A stretch of DNA of 35,414 nt, taken from the NCBI GenBank assembly GCA_025963425.1, contig JAOPUQ010000453.1, positions 1 to 35,414 on the forward strand, written 5' to 3'. The position numbers and the translations under genes are program-made. Shown piece by piece: positions 9,231 to 17,960 of this stretch (position 1 is the first letter of the stretch; each line of letters opens with the position of its first letter). The notes beneath the pieces were generated by a model that had not been told where the DNA came from, did no database searches, and worked only from the letters and a program-made list of their open reading frames with translations. Origin of the DNA: Modestobacter sp. GTDB lineage: Bacteria; Actinomycetota; Actinomycetes; Mycobacteriales; Geodermatophilaceae.

Positions 9231-10016
9231 ATGCACCGGTTGGACGGACAGGTGGCGATCGTCACCGGCGCGGGGACGGGCATCGGCCAGGCCACCGCAG
9301 TGGCGCTCGCCGGCGCCGGCGCCACCGTCGCCGTGGTCGGCCGGCGGGAGGGGCCGCTGGAGGAGACCGTCGCCGCGGTCTCGGCCCGGGGCGGCTCGTC
9401 GTTCGCCGCCCCGGTCGACGTCACCGACGCCGGCGCCGTCGAGGAGCTCCTCGCCGAGGTGACCCGGCGTTGCGGCCGGCTGGACGTGCTGGTCAACAAC
9501 GCCGGGGTCAACGTGCCGCGGCGGGACATGTCCAGCGTGACGGTGGCCGACTGGACCGCGGTGCTCCAGGCCAGCCTGACCGGTACCTTCCTGATGGCCC
9601 ACGCCGCGCTGCCGCTCATGCGCCGTCAGCGCTCCGGCACGATCATCAACGTCTCCTCCATGGCGGGCATGCACGCCAGCGCCCTGACCGGGCCGGCGTA
9701 CAACGCCGCGAAGGCGGGGGTGAACTCGCTGACCGAGTCGCTCAACCTCGGCGAGCGGCGGCACGGCATCCGGTCCTGTGCGATCTGCCCGGGTGAGGTG
9801 TCCACGCCGATCCTCGAGCACCGGCCGGAGCCGCCGACAGCACAGGCGCGGGCGACCATGCTGCAGCCGGAGGACGTCGCGGCGACCGTTCTGTTCGTCG
9901 CCGCGCTGCCACAGCGGGCCACCGTGGAGCTGCTCAGCGTCTTCCCGACCGAGCAGCGCGACTGGACCGCCGAGCTGCGTCAGTCCCGCCCGGACGAGAG
10001 CGTGCCGCGCCCCTGA
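9231..10016 (+). CDS. SDR family NAD(P)-dependent oxidoreductase
   Basis: TGAGTGIGQ cofactor motif, VNNAGVN, INVSSMAG, YNAAK active-site motif, PGEVSTPI. RBS GGAGGAG upstream. Confidence 0.93.
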   Translation: MHRLDGQVAIVTGAGTGIGQATAVALAGAGATVAVVGRREGPLEETVAAVSARGGSSFAAPVDVTDAGAVEELLAEVTRRCGRLDVLVNNAGVNVPRRDMSSVTVADWTAVLQASLTGTFLMAHAALPLMRRQRSGTIINVSSMAGMHASALTGPAYNAAKAGVNSLTESLNLGERRHGIRSCAICPGEVSTPILEHRPEPPTAQARATMLQPEDVAATVLFVAALPQRATVELLSVFPTEQRDWTAELRQSRPDESVPRP

Positions 10017-10867
10017 TCGGCGACCGGCCAGCCGAGCCACGCCAGCACGTTCGCCCCCATCACCGCCTCGACGTCCTCGGCGGAGAGGAAGTCCAGGTCC
10101 TCCCGGAACAACCGGACGAGGTCGGGGTAGCTGCCCCGCAGCCGGGACAGGTCCGATCCCCAGAAGAGCCGTCGCGGCCCGTAGGCGTCGTAGAGCCGGC
10201 GGAGGAACGGGTGCAGCGCCGGGTACGGGTAGGGCTCGGTGCTGTAGCAGGGGGCGGCGGTGACCTTGACCGAGACGTTCTCCAGGCCGCTCAGCGCCAC
10301 CAGGGCATCGATCTCCGGGGCGATCGCCGCATCCGTGACCTGGCCGGTCAGCCCCAGGTGGTCGACCGCCAGGCGCAGTCCCGGACGGGACCGGGCGATG
10401 CGGGCGAGCGCGTCGAGCTGACCCGAGGCCAGCAGCATGACCGGCACCTGCTGCTCCTCGGCGAAGGCCCACAACCACTCCGCCGCCGGGTCGTCGACCC
10501 GCCCGGCGTCCGCGGGCAGGAAGACCAGACGTATGCCGGCGACGACCGGGTCCCGTAGCAGTTCACGGACCGGACCGGGGTCGCCGGTGCGCAGGTCCAC
10601 CCGGGCCATCACCCGGAACGCGTCCGGCGCCTCGGTCGCGCAGGCCACCGCGTAGTCGTTGCGGTACCCCTCGAAGAACGGCGGCACGAGGACCGCGCGG
10701 TCGACGCCCGCGGCGCGCATCTCCCCGAGCAGCGACGGTCCGCTGATCGGTTCGTGCCGGTGCATGGCGAGGGCGCGCTCGGCGCCGCCCGCCGGCCAGG
10801 GCCGGTCCACGGCCTCGGGCAGCCAGACGTGCACCTGGGCGTCCACGACGGGCGCGGGCACCGTCAC
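9980..10867 (-). CDS. Amidohydrolase family protein (TIM-barrel, amidohydrolase-2-like)
   Basis: VVDAQVHVWLPE start, AVDHLG, RRLFWGSDLSRL metal-site-like motif. GTG start overlapping the upstream LLM stop. Confidence 0.85.
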   Translation of the reverse strand: MTVPAPVVDAQVHVWLPEAVDRPWPAGGAERALAMHRHEPISGPSLLGEMRAAGVDRAVLVPPFFEGYRNDYAVACATEAPDAFRVMARVDLRTGDPGPVRELLRDPVVAGIRLVFLPADAGRVDDPAAEWLWAFAEEQQVPVMLLASGQLDALARIARSRPGLRLAVDHLGLTGQVTDAAIAPEIDALVALSGLENVSVKVTAAPCYSTEPYPYPALHPFLRRLYDAYGPRRLFWGSDLSRLRGSYPDLVRLFREDLDFLSAEDVEAVMGANVLAWLGWPVADQGRGTLSSGRD

Positions 10868-11883
10868 AGCTCCCGAGCCGTGGGGAGGACCTCGCGGGCG
10901 AACAGGTCGAGCGAGGACATGATCTTCTCGTGCGGCAGTCCGCCCAGGTGCAGGAAGAGCATGACCCGGTCGATGCCCAGTTCCTTGATCGCGCGCAGCC
11001 GGTCGATCACGGTCTCGGGGCTGCCGAACAGCGCGCTGTCCCGCAGGTCGGCGTCGAGGTCGAAGGGGCTGCGCCCGCCCGGGGCCGCGTCGGGGCCGGT
11101 CGCCCGTCGCAGCGTGTCCGCGTAGCCGAGGAAGTCCTTGTACGGGCCCTCGGCCTCCGCCCAGGCCTGCGCGTCGCTCGGCGCCACGTAGGCCGCGCGC
11201 GCCAGGTACGCGCGTGCCCGGCCCGGCCCCTGACCCGCACCGGCCAGCGCCTCCGCGTAACGCTTCATCTGTCCGGCGGTGACGGTCAGCGACGTGCCCT
11301 GGGGGAGCAGCACGCCCCAGTCCTCCGCCGCGCACCGGGCGAGACCGTCCGGGCTGTCGGTCGCCACCCACAGCGGCGGGTGCGGTCGCTGACGAGGGCG
11401 CGGCTGCGGCGCGGCGTCCTCGAAGGACCAGTACGTCCCCGAGTACGACACCGGGCCGTCGGTGGCCCACACCTGCTTGAGGATGTCGAGGGCCTCGGCG
11501 AACCGGTCGTTCTTCTCCGCGATGTCGACGCCGAACCCCCGGAACTCGCCCGGCTGGTATCCCCGTCCGATGCCGAGGTCCAGGCGGCCCCGGCTGAGCT
11601 GGTCGACCGTCGCGGCCGCCTCGGCCAGGCGCAGCGGGTGGTGGAGCGGCAGCACCGAGACGGCCGTGCCGAGTCGCACGTGGCTCGTGCGGGCGGCGAG
11701 GTAGGCCAGGACGGTGAGGCTGTCGGAGACGATGCCGTGCCGGCTGAAGTGATGCTCGGTCAGCCAGACGGAGTCGAACCCCAGCTCGTCGGCGTAGCAG
11801 GCCTGCGTCAGCGCCTGCTCGTACCGGTCCGCCTGGTCGCTGCCTTCCGGCCACTGAACGGAGTGGAACAGTCCGATCTGCAT
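10864..11883 (-). CDS. LLM class flavin-dependent oxidoreductase 1 (luciferase-like)
   Basis: MQIGLFHSVQWPEGSDQADRYEQ...LGFDSVWLTEHHFSRHGIVSDSLTVLAYLAART...LGTAVSVLPLHHPLRLAEAAATVDQLSRGRLDLGIGRGYQPGEFRGFGVD. Confidence 0.93.
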   Translation of the reverse strand: MQIGLFHSVQWPEGSDQADRYEQALTQACYADELGFDSVWLTEHHFSRHGIVSDSLTVLAYLAARTSHVRLGTAVSVLPLHHPLRLAEAAATVDQLSRGRLDLGIGRGYQPGEFRGFGVDIAEKNDRFAEALDILKQVWATDGPVSYSGTYWSFEDAAPQPRPRQRPHPPLWVATDSPDGLARCAAEDWGVLLPQGTSLTVTAGQMKRYAEALAGAGQGPGRARAYLARAAYVAPSDAQAWAEAEGPYKDFLGYADTLRRATGPDAAPGGRSPFDLDADLRDSALFGSPETVIDRLRAIKELGIDRVMLFLHLGGLPHEKIMSSLDLFAREVLPTAREL

Positions 11884-11990
11884 GCGCGCCTCGACTCTCG
11901 CGGACGGATGTGTCCGGACCGGTCCGGGAGCCCGCTCCCGCGGTCCTCGTCGACCCCGCTGGATACGAGCACGACCGGGGGGTGCGGCAG

Positions 11991-12008
11991 GTTGTTCGGA
12001 GTCACAAC
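11991..12008. promoter_or_regulatory. Candidate operator dyad (TTGT-N8-ACAA) in divergent promoter
   Basis: GTTGT-tcggagtc-ACAAC between the starts of LLM1 (-) and the Liv-type SBP (+). Same arm spacing as the dyad at 22061-22078. Confidence 0.45.
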
Positions 12009-12102
12009 TCGGGAGCCGTCGATTGGGTCGGCGCAACGAGACTCCGGTCACCGCGCCGCTCATAGGGTCCCTTCACCTGATCAACGGTGAGAGGTGTGGT
12101 CC

Positions 12103-13368
12103 ATGCGGGCGAAAGTGAGCCTCTTGGCAGGCGCGGTCCTGTTGCTGACGTCGTGCGGCGGCACGGTCGGCGGTAGCGGGAGCGACGACGGTGGCGGCGG
12201 CGGCGGCGGCTCGACCGAGCCGATCAAGATTGGAGTCATCACCAGCCTGACCGGCGCCTACGTCCAGCTGGGCGAGGACCAGAAGAACGGCGCGGAGCTG
12301 GCCGTGGAGATGCTGGGCGGCAAAGCCGGCGACCGTCCCATCGAGCTGATCGTCCGCGACGACCAGCTGAAGCCCGACGTGGCGCTCCGCGAGGCCCAGT
12401 CCCTCGTCCAGGAGGAGCAGGTCGACTTCCTGACCGGATGCGTGTCGGCGGCGACCACCCTGGCCATGAACCAGATCGCCTCGCAGGCCGGCGTGCCCTA
12501 CCTGGGCACCTGCCAGACCGAACAGCTCAACCGGCCGCCGAACTTCAGCGCGGAGTCCACGTACCACCTGGCACCGACGCCGTCGCAGACCACCAACGGC
12601 GCAGCACCGTTCATCTGCTCGGAGCTGGGCACGAGCGTCTTCCTGCTCCTGCCGGACTACGCCTACGGGCACGAGCAGGAGGCCGGCTACACCACCGCGA
12701 TCGCCGAGCAGTCCGGGTGCCGGGTCGCCGGGAAGGCGTTCTTCCCCCTCGGCACGACCGACTTCAACCCCTTCATCCCCACGATCGAGGGCTCCGGTGC
12801 GGACGCGCTGGTCTTCGGCGGGGTCGGCCGCGACCAGGTCAGCTTCCTGCGTCAGGCGGCACAGTTCGGGCTGACCGACCGGATCCCGACGTTCCTGACC
12901 CTCGAGGACCTCAGCTTCGACCAGGAGCTCGGCCACGACCTGATCGCCGGCACGTGGGCGATGTCCGCCTTCTACTGGAACGTCGACGACGACGGCGTCC
13001 AGAAGTACGTCACGGCCTACCGCGAGGCGTACGGGACCCCGCCGGGTGGCTACGGCGTCTACACCTACAACGCGATCAACGTCATCGCGCAGCAGGTGGC
13101 GAAGGGGAACTCCTCGCCGGAGGACTTCCGCACGGCGGTGGAGGGCCTCGAGGTCACCCTCGGCCAGGGGGACATGGCCATCCGCGAGTGCGACCACCAG
13201 GCCCTCATGCCGATCTACATCCTCAAGGGGCTGTCGGCCGACGAGGCGCAGAGCCGTGGTGACGACCCGGAGTTCGGTCTGCGCGAGGTCGTCCAGACCG
13301 TTCCCGGCACGGAGGAGTACGCCCCCACCTGCGACGAGGTCAAGGCGGAGTTCCAGCGGGTCGGCTGA
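12103..13368 (+). CDS. ABC transporter substrate-binding lipoprotein (LivK/branched-chain amino acid-type)
   Basis: MRAKVSLLAGAVLLLTSC lipobox, then IKIGVITSLTGAYVQLGEDQKNGAELAVEMLGG. An upstream in-frame GTG at 12094 is an alternative start. Confidence 0.92.
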   Translation: MRAKVSLLAGAVLLLTSCGGTVGGSGSDDGGGGGGGSTEPIKIGVITSLTGAYVQLGEDQKNGAELAVEMLGGKAGDRPIELIVRDDQLKPDVALREAQSLVQEEQVDFLTGCVSAATTLAMNQIASQAGVPYLGTCQTEQLNRPPNFSAESTYHLAPTPSQTTNGAAPFICSELGTSVFLLLPDYAYGHEQEAGYTTAIAEQSGCRVAGKAFFPLGTTDFNPFIPTIEGSGADALVFGGVGRDQVSFLRQAAQFGLTDRIPTFLTLEDLSFDQELGHDLIAGTWAMSAFYWNVDDDGVQKYVTAYREAYGTPPGGYGVYTYNAINVIAQQVAKGNSSPEDFRTAVEGLEVTLGQGDMAIRECDHQALMPIYILKGLSADEAQSRGDDPEFGLREVVQTVPGTEEYAPTCDEVKAEFQRVG

Positions 13369-13453
13369 GATCTCGACCCGACGGACCCGTCAGCTCGATG
13401 GACCCGGTCGGCACCGTGAACCCGAACGGCCATCACCACGTGGAGAGGCTCGT

Positions 13454-14314
13454 ATGGACCAGCTGATCTCCCAGCTCGTCCTGGGTCTGGTCAGCGGAGC
13501 GTTGCTCGTGCTGCTCGCGCTCGGACTGAACCTGATCTTCGGACTGCTCGAGTTCATCAACTTCTCCCACGGCGCGCTGTACATGGTGGGGGCGTACATC
13601 GCCTCCTACCTGGCGGTCGCGACCGGCACCCTCTGGCTCGCCCTGCTGGTGGTGCCGGTCGTGATGGCCGCGCTGGGCGCGGCACTCGAACGCACGGTCA
13701 TCCGGCCGATGTACGGGCGGGAACAGGTCGACGCGCTGCTGCTGACCTTCGGTCTCACCTACATCCTCATCGAGGGCGTACGGATGATCGCCGGGTCGGG
13801 CGGCCGCCGGGTGGCCGCGCCGGAGATCCTCGCCTTCCAGGTCGACCTCGGGGTGGGGCGCCCGGTTCCGGCGTACCTGCTGTTCGTGGTGGTCGTCGTC
13901 GGGCTGGTGGTGGGCGGCCTCTGGCTGTTCCTGCAGCGCACCAACGTCGGCCTGATCGTTCGGGCGGGCATCCGCGACCACGAGATGATCCGGGCGCTGG
14001 GCGTGCGGTTCGACCGCTACCGCACGCTGGTCTTCGCGATCGGGATCGCGGTGGCCGGCATCGCCGGCGTGCTCACCGGCCCGATCACCGGCGTCTACCC
14101 CGAGATGGGGGCCGACATCCTGATCCTGGCCTTCGTCGTGGTCGTCGTCGGCGGGATGGGCAGCTTCTGGGGGGCGGTGGTCGCCGGCCTGCTCATCGGC
14201 GTCCTCGTCTCGATCACCACGCTCTACGCGAGCATCTACGCCGGCATCGTGCCGTTCGTGCTGATGATCCTCGTGATGACCTTCCGACCGCGCGGCCTGC
14301 TGGGGGCGACATGA
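13454..14314 (+). CDS. livH: Branched-chain amino acid-type ABC transporter permease (LivH-like)
   Basis: MDQLISQLVLGLVSGALLVLLALGLNLIFGLLEFINFSHGALYMVGAYIA; RALGVRFDRYR...GGMGSFWGAVVAGLLIG. Confidence 0.9.
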   Translation: MDQLISQLVLGLVSGALLVLLALGLNLIFGLLEFINFSHGALYMVGAYIASYLAVATGTLWLALLVVPVVMAALGAALERTVIRPMYGREQVDALLLTFGLTYILIEGVRMIAGSGGRRVAAPEILAFQVDLGVGRPVPAYLLFVVVVVGLVVGGLWLFLQRTNVGLIVRAGIRDHEMIRALGVRFDRYRTLVFAIGIAVAGIAGVLTGPITGVYPEMGADILILAFVVVVVGGMGSFWGAVVAGLLIGVLVSITTLYASIYAGIVPFVLMILVMTFRPRGLLGAT

Positions 14315-15372
14315 CCGAGGTCACCGCGGCGAACGCGCCGGACGGCACGCCCACCCGGGGAGGTGCGTCGGCGGTGACCGTCGCCCGGGTCCGGGGGAGG
14401 GGGCCTGCCCGGTGGACCTGGGGCCAGCTCGGTCTCCTCGTCGTGCTCGCCACGGTGGTGCTGTTCACCGTCCCGAACCCCAGCCTGGCCATCGGCATGC
14501 TCATCTACGGCCTCTGGGCCTCGGGGCTCAACCTGCTCGTCGGCTACGGCGGCCTGGTCTCCTTCGGCCACGCGCTGCCCTTCATGTGGGGCGGCTACGC
14601 CGCCGGCCTGGTGCTGCTGAACGTGACCACGAGCGTATGGCTGGCCCTGTTCATGGCTGCGGCAAGCATGGCCCTGCTCTCGCTGGTGGTCGGTGCCGTC
14701 TGCCTGCGGCGCACCGAGGTCTACTTCTCGATGCTCACGCTGGCCTTCGCGCAGCTCGGCTTCTTCATCGCGCTGCAGTGGGACTCGGTGACCGGTGGGG
14801 ACGACGGCCTGGCCGGCATCCCGGTACCGACGTTGTGGCTGCCGGGCACGACGCTGGAGCTGAACTCGCTCCGTGACCCGCTGACGTTCTTCCTGTTCAC
14901 CGCGGTCGTGGTCCTGGTGACCTTCGCCGCCCTGATCCTCTACACCGAGTCCCCCATGGGCCGGGTCCTGCAGGCCATCCGCGAGAACGAGGAGCGGGCC
15001 CGGGGCTGCGGGTACAACACCCGGCTGGTCCAGCTCGTCACCTTCGTCGTCGCCGGCACGGTCGCCGGCCTGGCCGGGGGGCTGTTCGCCATGCTGAACA
15101 ACTTCGTCGGCCTGCAGCCGTACTGGCTGCTGTCGGGCGGGGTCCTGATCATGGTGATCCTCGGCGGGCGTTCGTCCCTCTTCGGGCCCTTCCTCGGAGC
15201 GGTCGTCTACCTCCTGCTCGAGACCACGCTGAGCCAGTACTACGCCTCCTGGCAGCTGTTCGTGGGCGCCATCTTCGTGGTCTGCGTGCTGGCCTTCCCG
15301 CAGGGGCTGTGGGGGCTGGTCATCTCGGCGCGGCCGCGGCGGCTGCTGAGCAAGGTGCGGAGGAGACGGTGA
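14311..15372 (+). CDS. livM: Branched-chain amino acid-type ABC transporter permease (LivM-like)
   Basis: 4-bp overlap with the preceding gene. YGLWASGLNLLVGYGGLVSFGHALPFMWGGYAAG, AIRENEERARGCGYNT, GGRSSLFGPFLGAVVYLLLE. Confidence 0.92.
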   Translation: MTEVTAANAPDGTPTRGGASAVTVARVRGRGPARWTWGQLGLLVVLATVVLFTVPNPSLAIGMLIYGLWASGLNLLVGYGGLVSFGHALPFMWGGYAAGLVLLNVTTSVWLALFMAAASMALLSLVVGAVCLRRTEVYFSMLTLAFAQLGFFIALQWDSVTGGDDGLAGIPVPTLWLPGTTLELNSLRDPLTFFLFTAVVVLVTFAALILYTESPMGRVLQAIRENEERARGCGYNTRLVQLVTFVVAGTVAGLAGGLFAMLNNFVGLQPYWLLSGGVLIMVILGGRSSLFGPFLGAVVYLLLETTLSQYYASWQLFVGAIFVVCVLAFPQGLWGLVISARPRRLLSKVRRRR

Positions 15373-16115
15373 CCGACCTCATTTTGCGGGCCGAGAACCT
15401 CGACCGGTCCTTCGGCGGCATCCACGCGGTGAACGACGTCTCGCTGGAGATCCCGCGGGGGACCCTGCACGCCATCATCGGCCCCAACGGTTCTGGCAAG
15501 ACGACCCTGTTCAACCTGATCACCGGGCACACCCACCCGAGCTCGGGCCGGGTGGAGTTCGACGGGCAGGACATCACCGGGATGGCGTACGCCAAGGTGG
15601 CGCGCAAGGGGCTGGCGAAGTCCTACCAGATCACCACCGTCTTCCCGCTGCTCACGGTCTTCGAGAACGTCCGGATCGCGGCCCAGGCGGCCGCCCACTC
15701 CTACGTGTTCTGGCGACCGGCCGACGGCATCAAGGCGGTCACCCGGGCCACCGAGGAGGTGCTGGAACGGATCGGGCTGGCCGCCGACCGGGACGTCATC
15801 GCCAGCAACCTCTCGCACGGTGACCAGCGCCGGCTGGACCTCGCCATCGCGCTGGCGACCTCGCCCCGGCTGCTGCTCCTCGACGAGCCGACCGCGGGAA
15901 TGAGCCCGACCGAGACCGCGGCCACGGTGGAGCTCGTCCGTGAGCTGAACCGGGACGTCACCATCCTGATGATCGAGCACAAGATGGACGTCATCTTCGA
16001 CATCGCCACCACCATCACCGTCCTGCACCAGGGCAAGAAGCTGTTCGAGGGGGCCCCGGCCGAGGTGAAGTCGCACCCGTTGGTCCAAGAGGTCTACCTG
16101 ACGGGCAGTCTGTGA
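15369..16115 (+). CDS. livG: ABC transporter ATP-binding protein (LivG-like)
   Basis: GTG start after AGGAG, overlapping the livM-like stop. GPNGSGKTT, LSHGDQRRLDLAIAL, LLLLDEPTAGM, IEHKMDV. Confidence 0.92.
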   Translation: MTDLILRAENLDRSFGGIHAVNDVSLEIPRGTLHAIIGPNGSGKTTLFNLITGHTHPSSGRVEFDGQDITGMAYAKVARKGLAKSYQITTVFPLLTVFENVRIAAQAAAHSYVFWRPADGIKAVTRATEEVLERIGLAADRDVIASNLSHGDQRRLDLAIALATSPRLLLLDEPTAGMSPTETAATVELVRELNRDVTILMIEHKMDVIFDIATTITVLHQGKKLFEGAPAEVKSHPLVQEVYLTGSL

Positions 16116-16858
16116 GCGCGGCCGCGGAGAGCGCCGCGCCCGCCGGTTCGTTGCTGGAGGTCCAGGACGTCCAGGCGTACTACGGCCTCGCCCACGTGCT
16201 CCAGGGCGTGTCACTGACGGTGCGGCCCGGTGAGCTGGTCGCCCTGCTGGGCCGCAACGGCGCCGGAAAGACGACCACCGTCAAGTCGATCATGGGGTTG
16301 GTCTCCGTGCGCGGCGGGCACATCCGTTGCGCCGGCCGGGACTTCGTCGGCCTGCCGACGGAGAGCGTCGCCCAGTTCGGTATCGGCTACGTGCCGGAGG
16401 ACCGCCGGATGTTCCCCGGCCTGACGGTGCGGGAGAACTTCCGGCTGGCCGCGCTCGGTTCGAGGCTGCCGAAGGCCGAGCAGCAGGCGGCCCAGCGCCG
16501 TGCGCTGGACGTCTTCCCCCTGCTGGAGCCGCACCTCGACCGGGATGCCTCGCGGCTGTCCGGCGGCCAGCAGCAGATGGTGGCCGTGGGCCGCGCGCTC
16601 ATCTGCGGGCAGAAGCTGCTGCTCGTGGACGAGGTGACGCAGGGGCTGGCACCCAACATCGCCTCGGACATGGGGCGCACCCTGCGCCGGGTGGCCGATG
16701 GCGGGCTCGGCGTGCTGCTGGTGGAACAGAACAGTCAGATGGCGCTGGAGCTCGCCGACCGGGTCTACGTCCTCGACCAGGGCGTCGTCGTCCACTCCGG
16801 GGACGCGCGGGAACTGCGCGCCGACCCGACGTGGATGGAGCAGTACCTGCAGTTGTGA
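16112..16858 (+). CDS. livF: ABC transporter ATP-binding protein (LivF-like)
   Basis: GRNGAGKTTTVKSIMGL, YVPEDRRMFPGLTVRENF, LSGGQQQMVAVGRAL, LLVDEVTQGLAP. Confidence 0.92.
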   Translation: MSAAAESAAPAGSLLEVQDVQAYYGLAHVLQGVSLTVRPGELVALLGRNGAGKTTTVKSIMGLVSVRGGHIRCAGRDFVGLPTESVAQFGIGYVPEDRRMFPGLTVRENFRLAALGSRLPKAEQQAAQRRALDVFPLLEPHLDRDASRLSGGQQQMVAVGRALICGQKLLLVDEVTQGLAPNIASDMGRTLRRVADGGLGVLLVEQNSQMALELADRVYVLDQGVVVHSGDARELRADPTWMEQYLQL

Positions 16859-16919
16859 CGACGTCAGCTGTGCACCGAGTGGCGGTCGAGCAGTCCCATG
16901 ACGAGGAGGTAGGAACCGC

Positions 16920-17918
16920 ATGGCCCAGGTGGCGGCAGCTCTGCTCACGTTCGCGCCGGCGCGGACCCGGGACTTCGTGGCGCTGGGCCGCTGCGCCGAG
17001 GAGGAGGGGTACGTCGCCTGCTACACGACCGAGTCGCTGACCGATGCGCTGTCGATCGACCTGGCCATCCTGCTGGGGACGTCGCGGATCCGGGTCGGCA
17101 GCTTCGTGACCGTCAGCTACCTGCGGCACCCCATCATCGCCGCACAGATGGCGGTCACTGCCTCCGACCTGTCCGGCGGGCGGTTCGTGCTGGGCCTCGG
17201 CCTCGGCCACAAGGTGCGGCTGGCGGCGCTGGGCGTGACCGCCGGCACGCCGGCCACCGATCTCCCTGACTACGTCCGCGATGTGAAGGCGGTGCTGGAG
17301 GGGCGGGGCCGGGAACGTTATCCCGACCTGCCGCCGCAGACCTACCAGGGCCAGCTGCTCGACTTCCGGACGCCGGAGCACCCGGTCCCGGTGTACACCG
17401 CGGCCGTCGGTCCGAAGATGGCCGAGGCCGGCGCCATGGTGTCCGACGGTGTCATGGTCTGGCTGGTGCCGCACTCGGCCATCGGTGAGCTCACCGCGGC
17501 CGCTGCCCGGGCGGGGGAGCGGACCGGGCGCAGCGCACCCCCGGTCGAGGTCGCGGTCCATGCGTTCGTCGACGACGACCTCGCCGCCGCGCGTGATTGC
17601 GCGCGCTCCTCGCTGGGCTACTGGGTGGGGCTGCCGGCCTACAACGCCGCGCTGGCCCGGGCCGGCTACGAGGCCGAGGCGGCGCAGATCGCCGACGCGT
17701 TCCGCGCCGACGACCGGGCGGCCCTGCGGGCGGCCATCACCGACCGGCTCGTCGACGAGTACTGCCTGGTCGGGCCGCCGGCCCGGTGCCGCGACCAGCT
17801 GGCCACGTGGGACGACACCGATGTGGCCACGGTGGCGCTGGTGCCGCACCCGGTCCAGCCGGGGGAGAGCTACCCCGATGGCGTGGCCCGCAGCCTGCGG
17901 GCGCTGGCCCCGGGCTGA
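16920..17918 (+). CDS. LLM class flavin-dependent oxidoreductase 2
   Basis: MAQVAAALLTFAPARTRDFVALGRCAEEEGYVACYTTES...RIRVGSFVTVSYLRHPIIAAQMAVTASDLSGGRFVLGLGLGHK. RBS GAGGAGG. Confidence 0.9.
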   Translation: MAQVAAALLTFAPARTRDFVALGRCAEEEGYVACYTTESLTDALSIDLAILLGTSRIRVGSFVTVSYLRHPIIAAQMAVTASDLSGGRFVLGLGLGHKVRLAALGVTAGTPATDLPDYVRDVKAVLEGRGRERYPDLPPQTYQGQLLDFRTPEHPVPVYTAAVGPKMAEAGAMVSDGVMVWLVPHSAIGELTAAAARAGERTGRSAPPVEVAVHAFVDDDLAAARDCARSSLGYWVGLPAYNAALARAGYEAEAAQIADAFRADDRAALRAAITDRLVDEYCLVGPPARCRDQLATWDDTDVATVALVPHPVQPGESYPDGVARSLRALAPG

Positions 17919-17960
17919 CGGTTCCGGACACGGCGCCGGCGCAGCCCGCCGCCACCCCGG

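Noticed and set aside
8895-10478. N-terminal extension of the 886-aa ORF (7818-10478)
   Set aside because: Overlaps the SDR and amidohydrolase genes. The GTG at 8894 begins a textbook lipoprotein signal peptide.
12190-12211. GGC/GGT repeat tract as a phase-variation switch
   Set aside because: In-frame triplets encoding a Gly linker just after the lipobox Cys of the SBP; length changes would not shift the frame.
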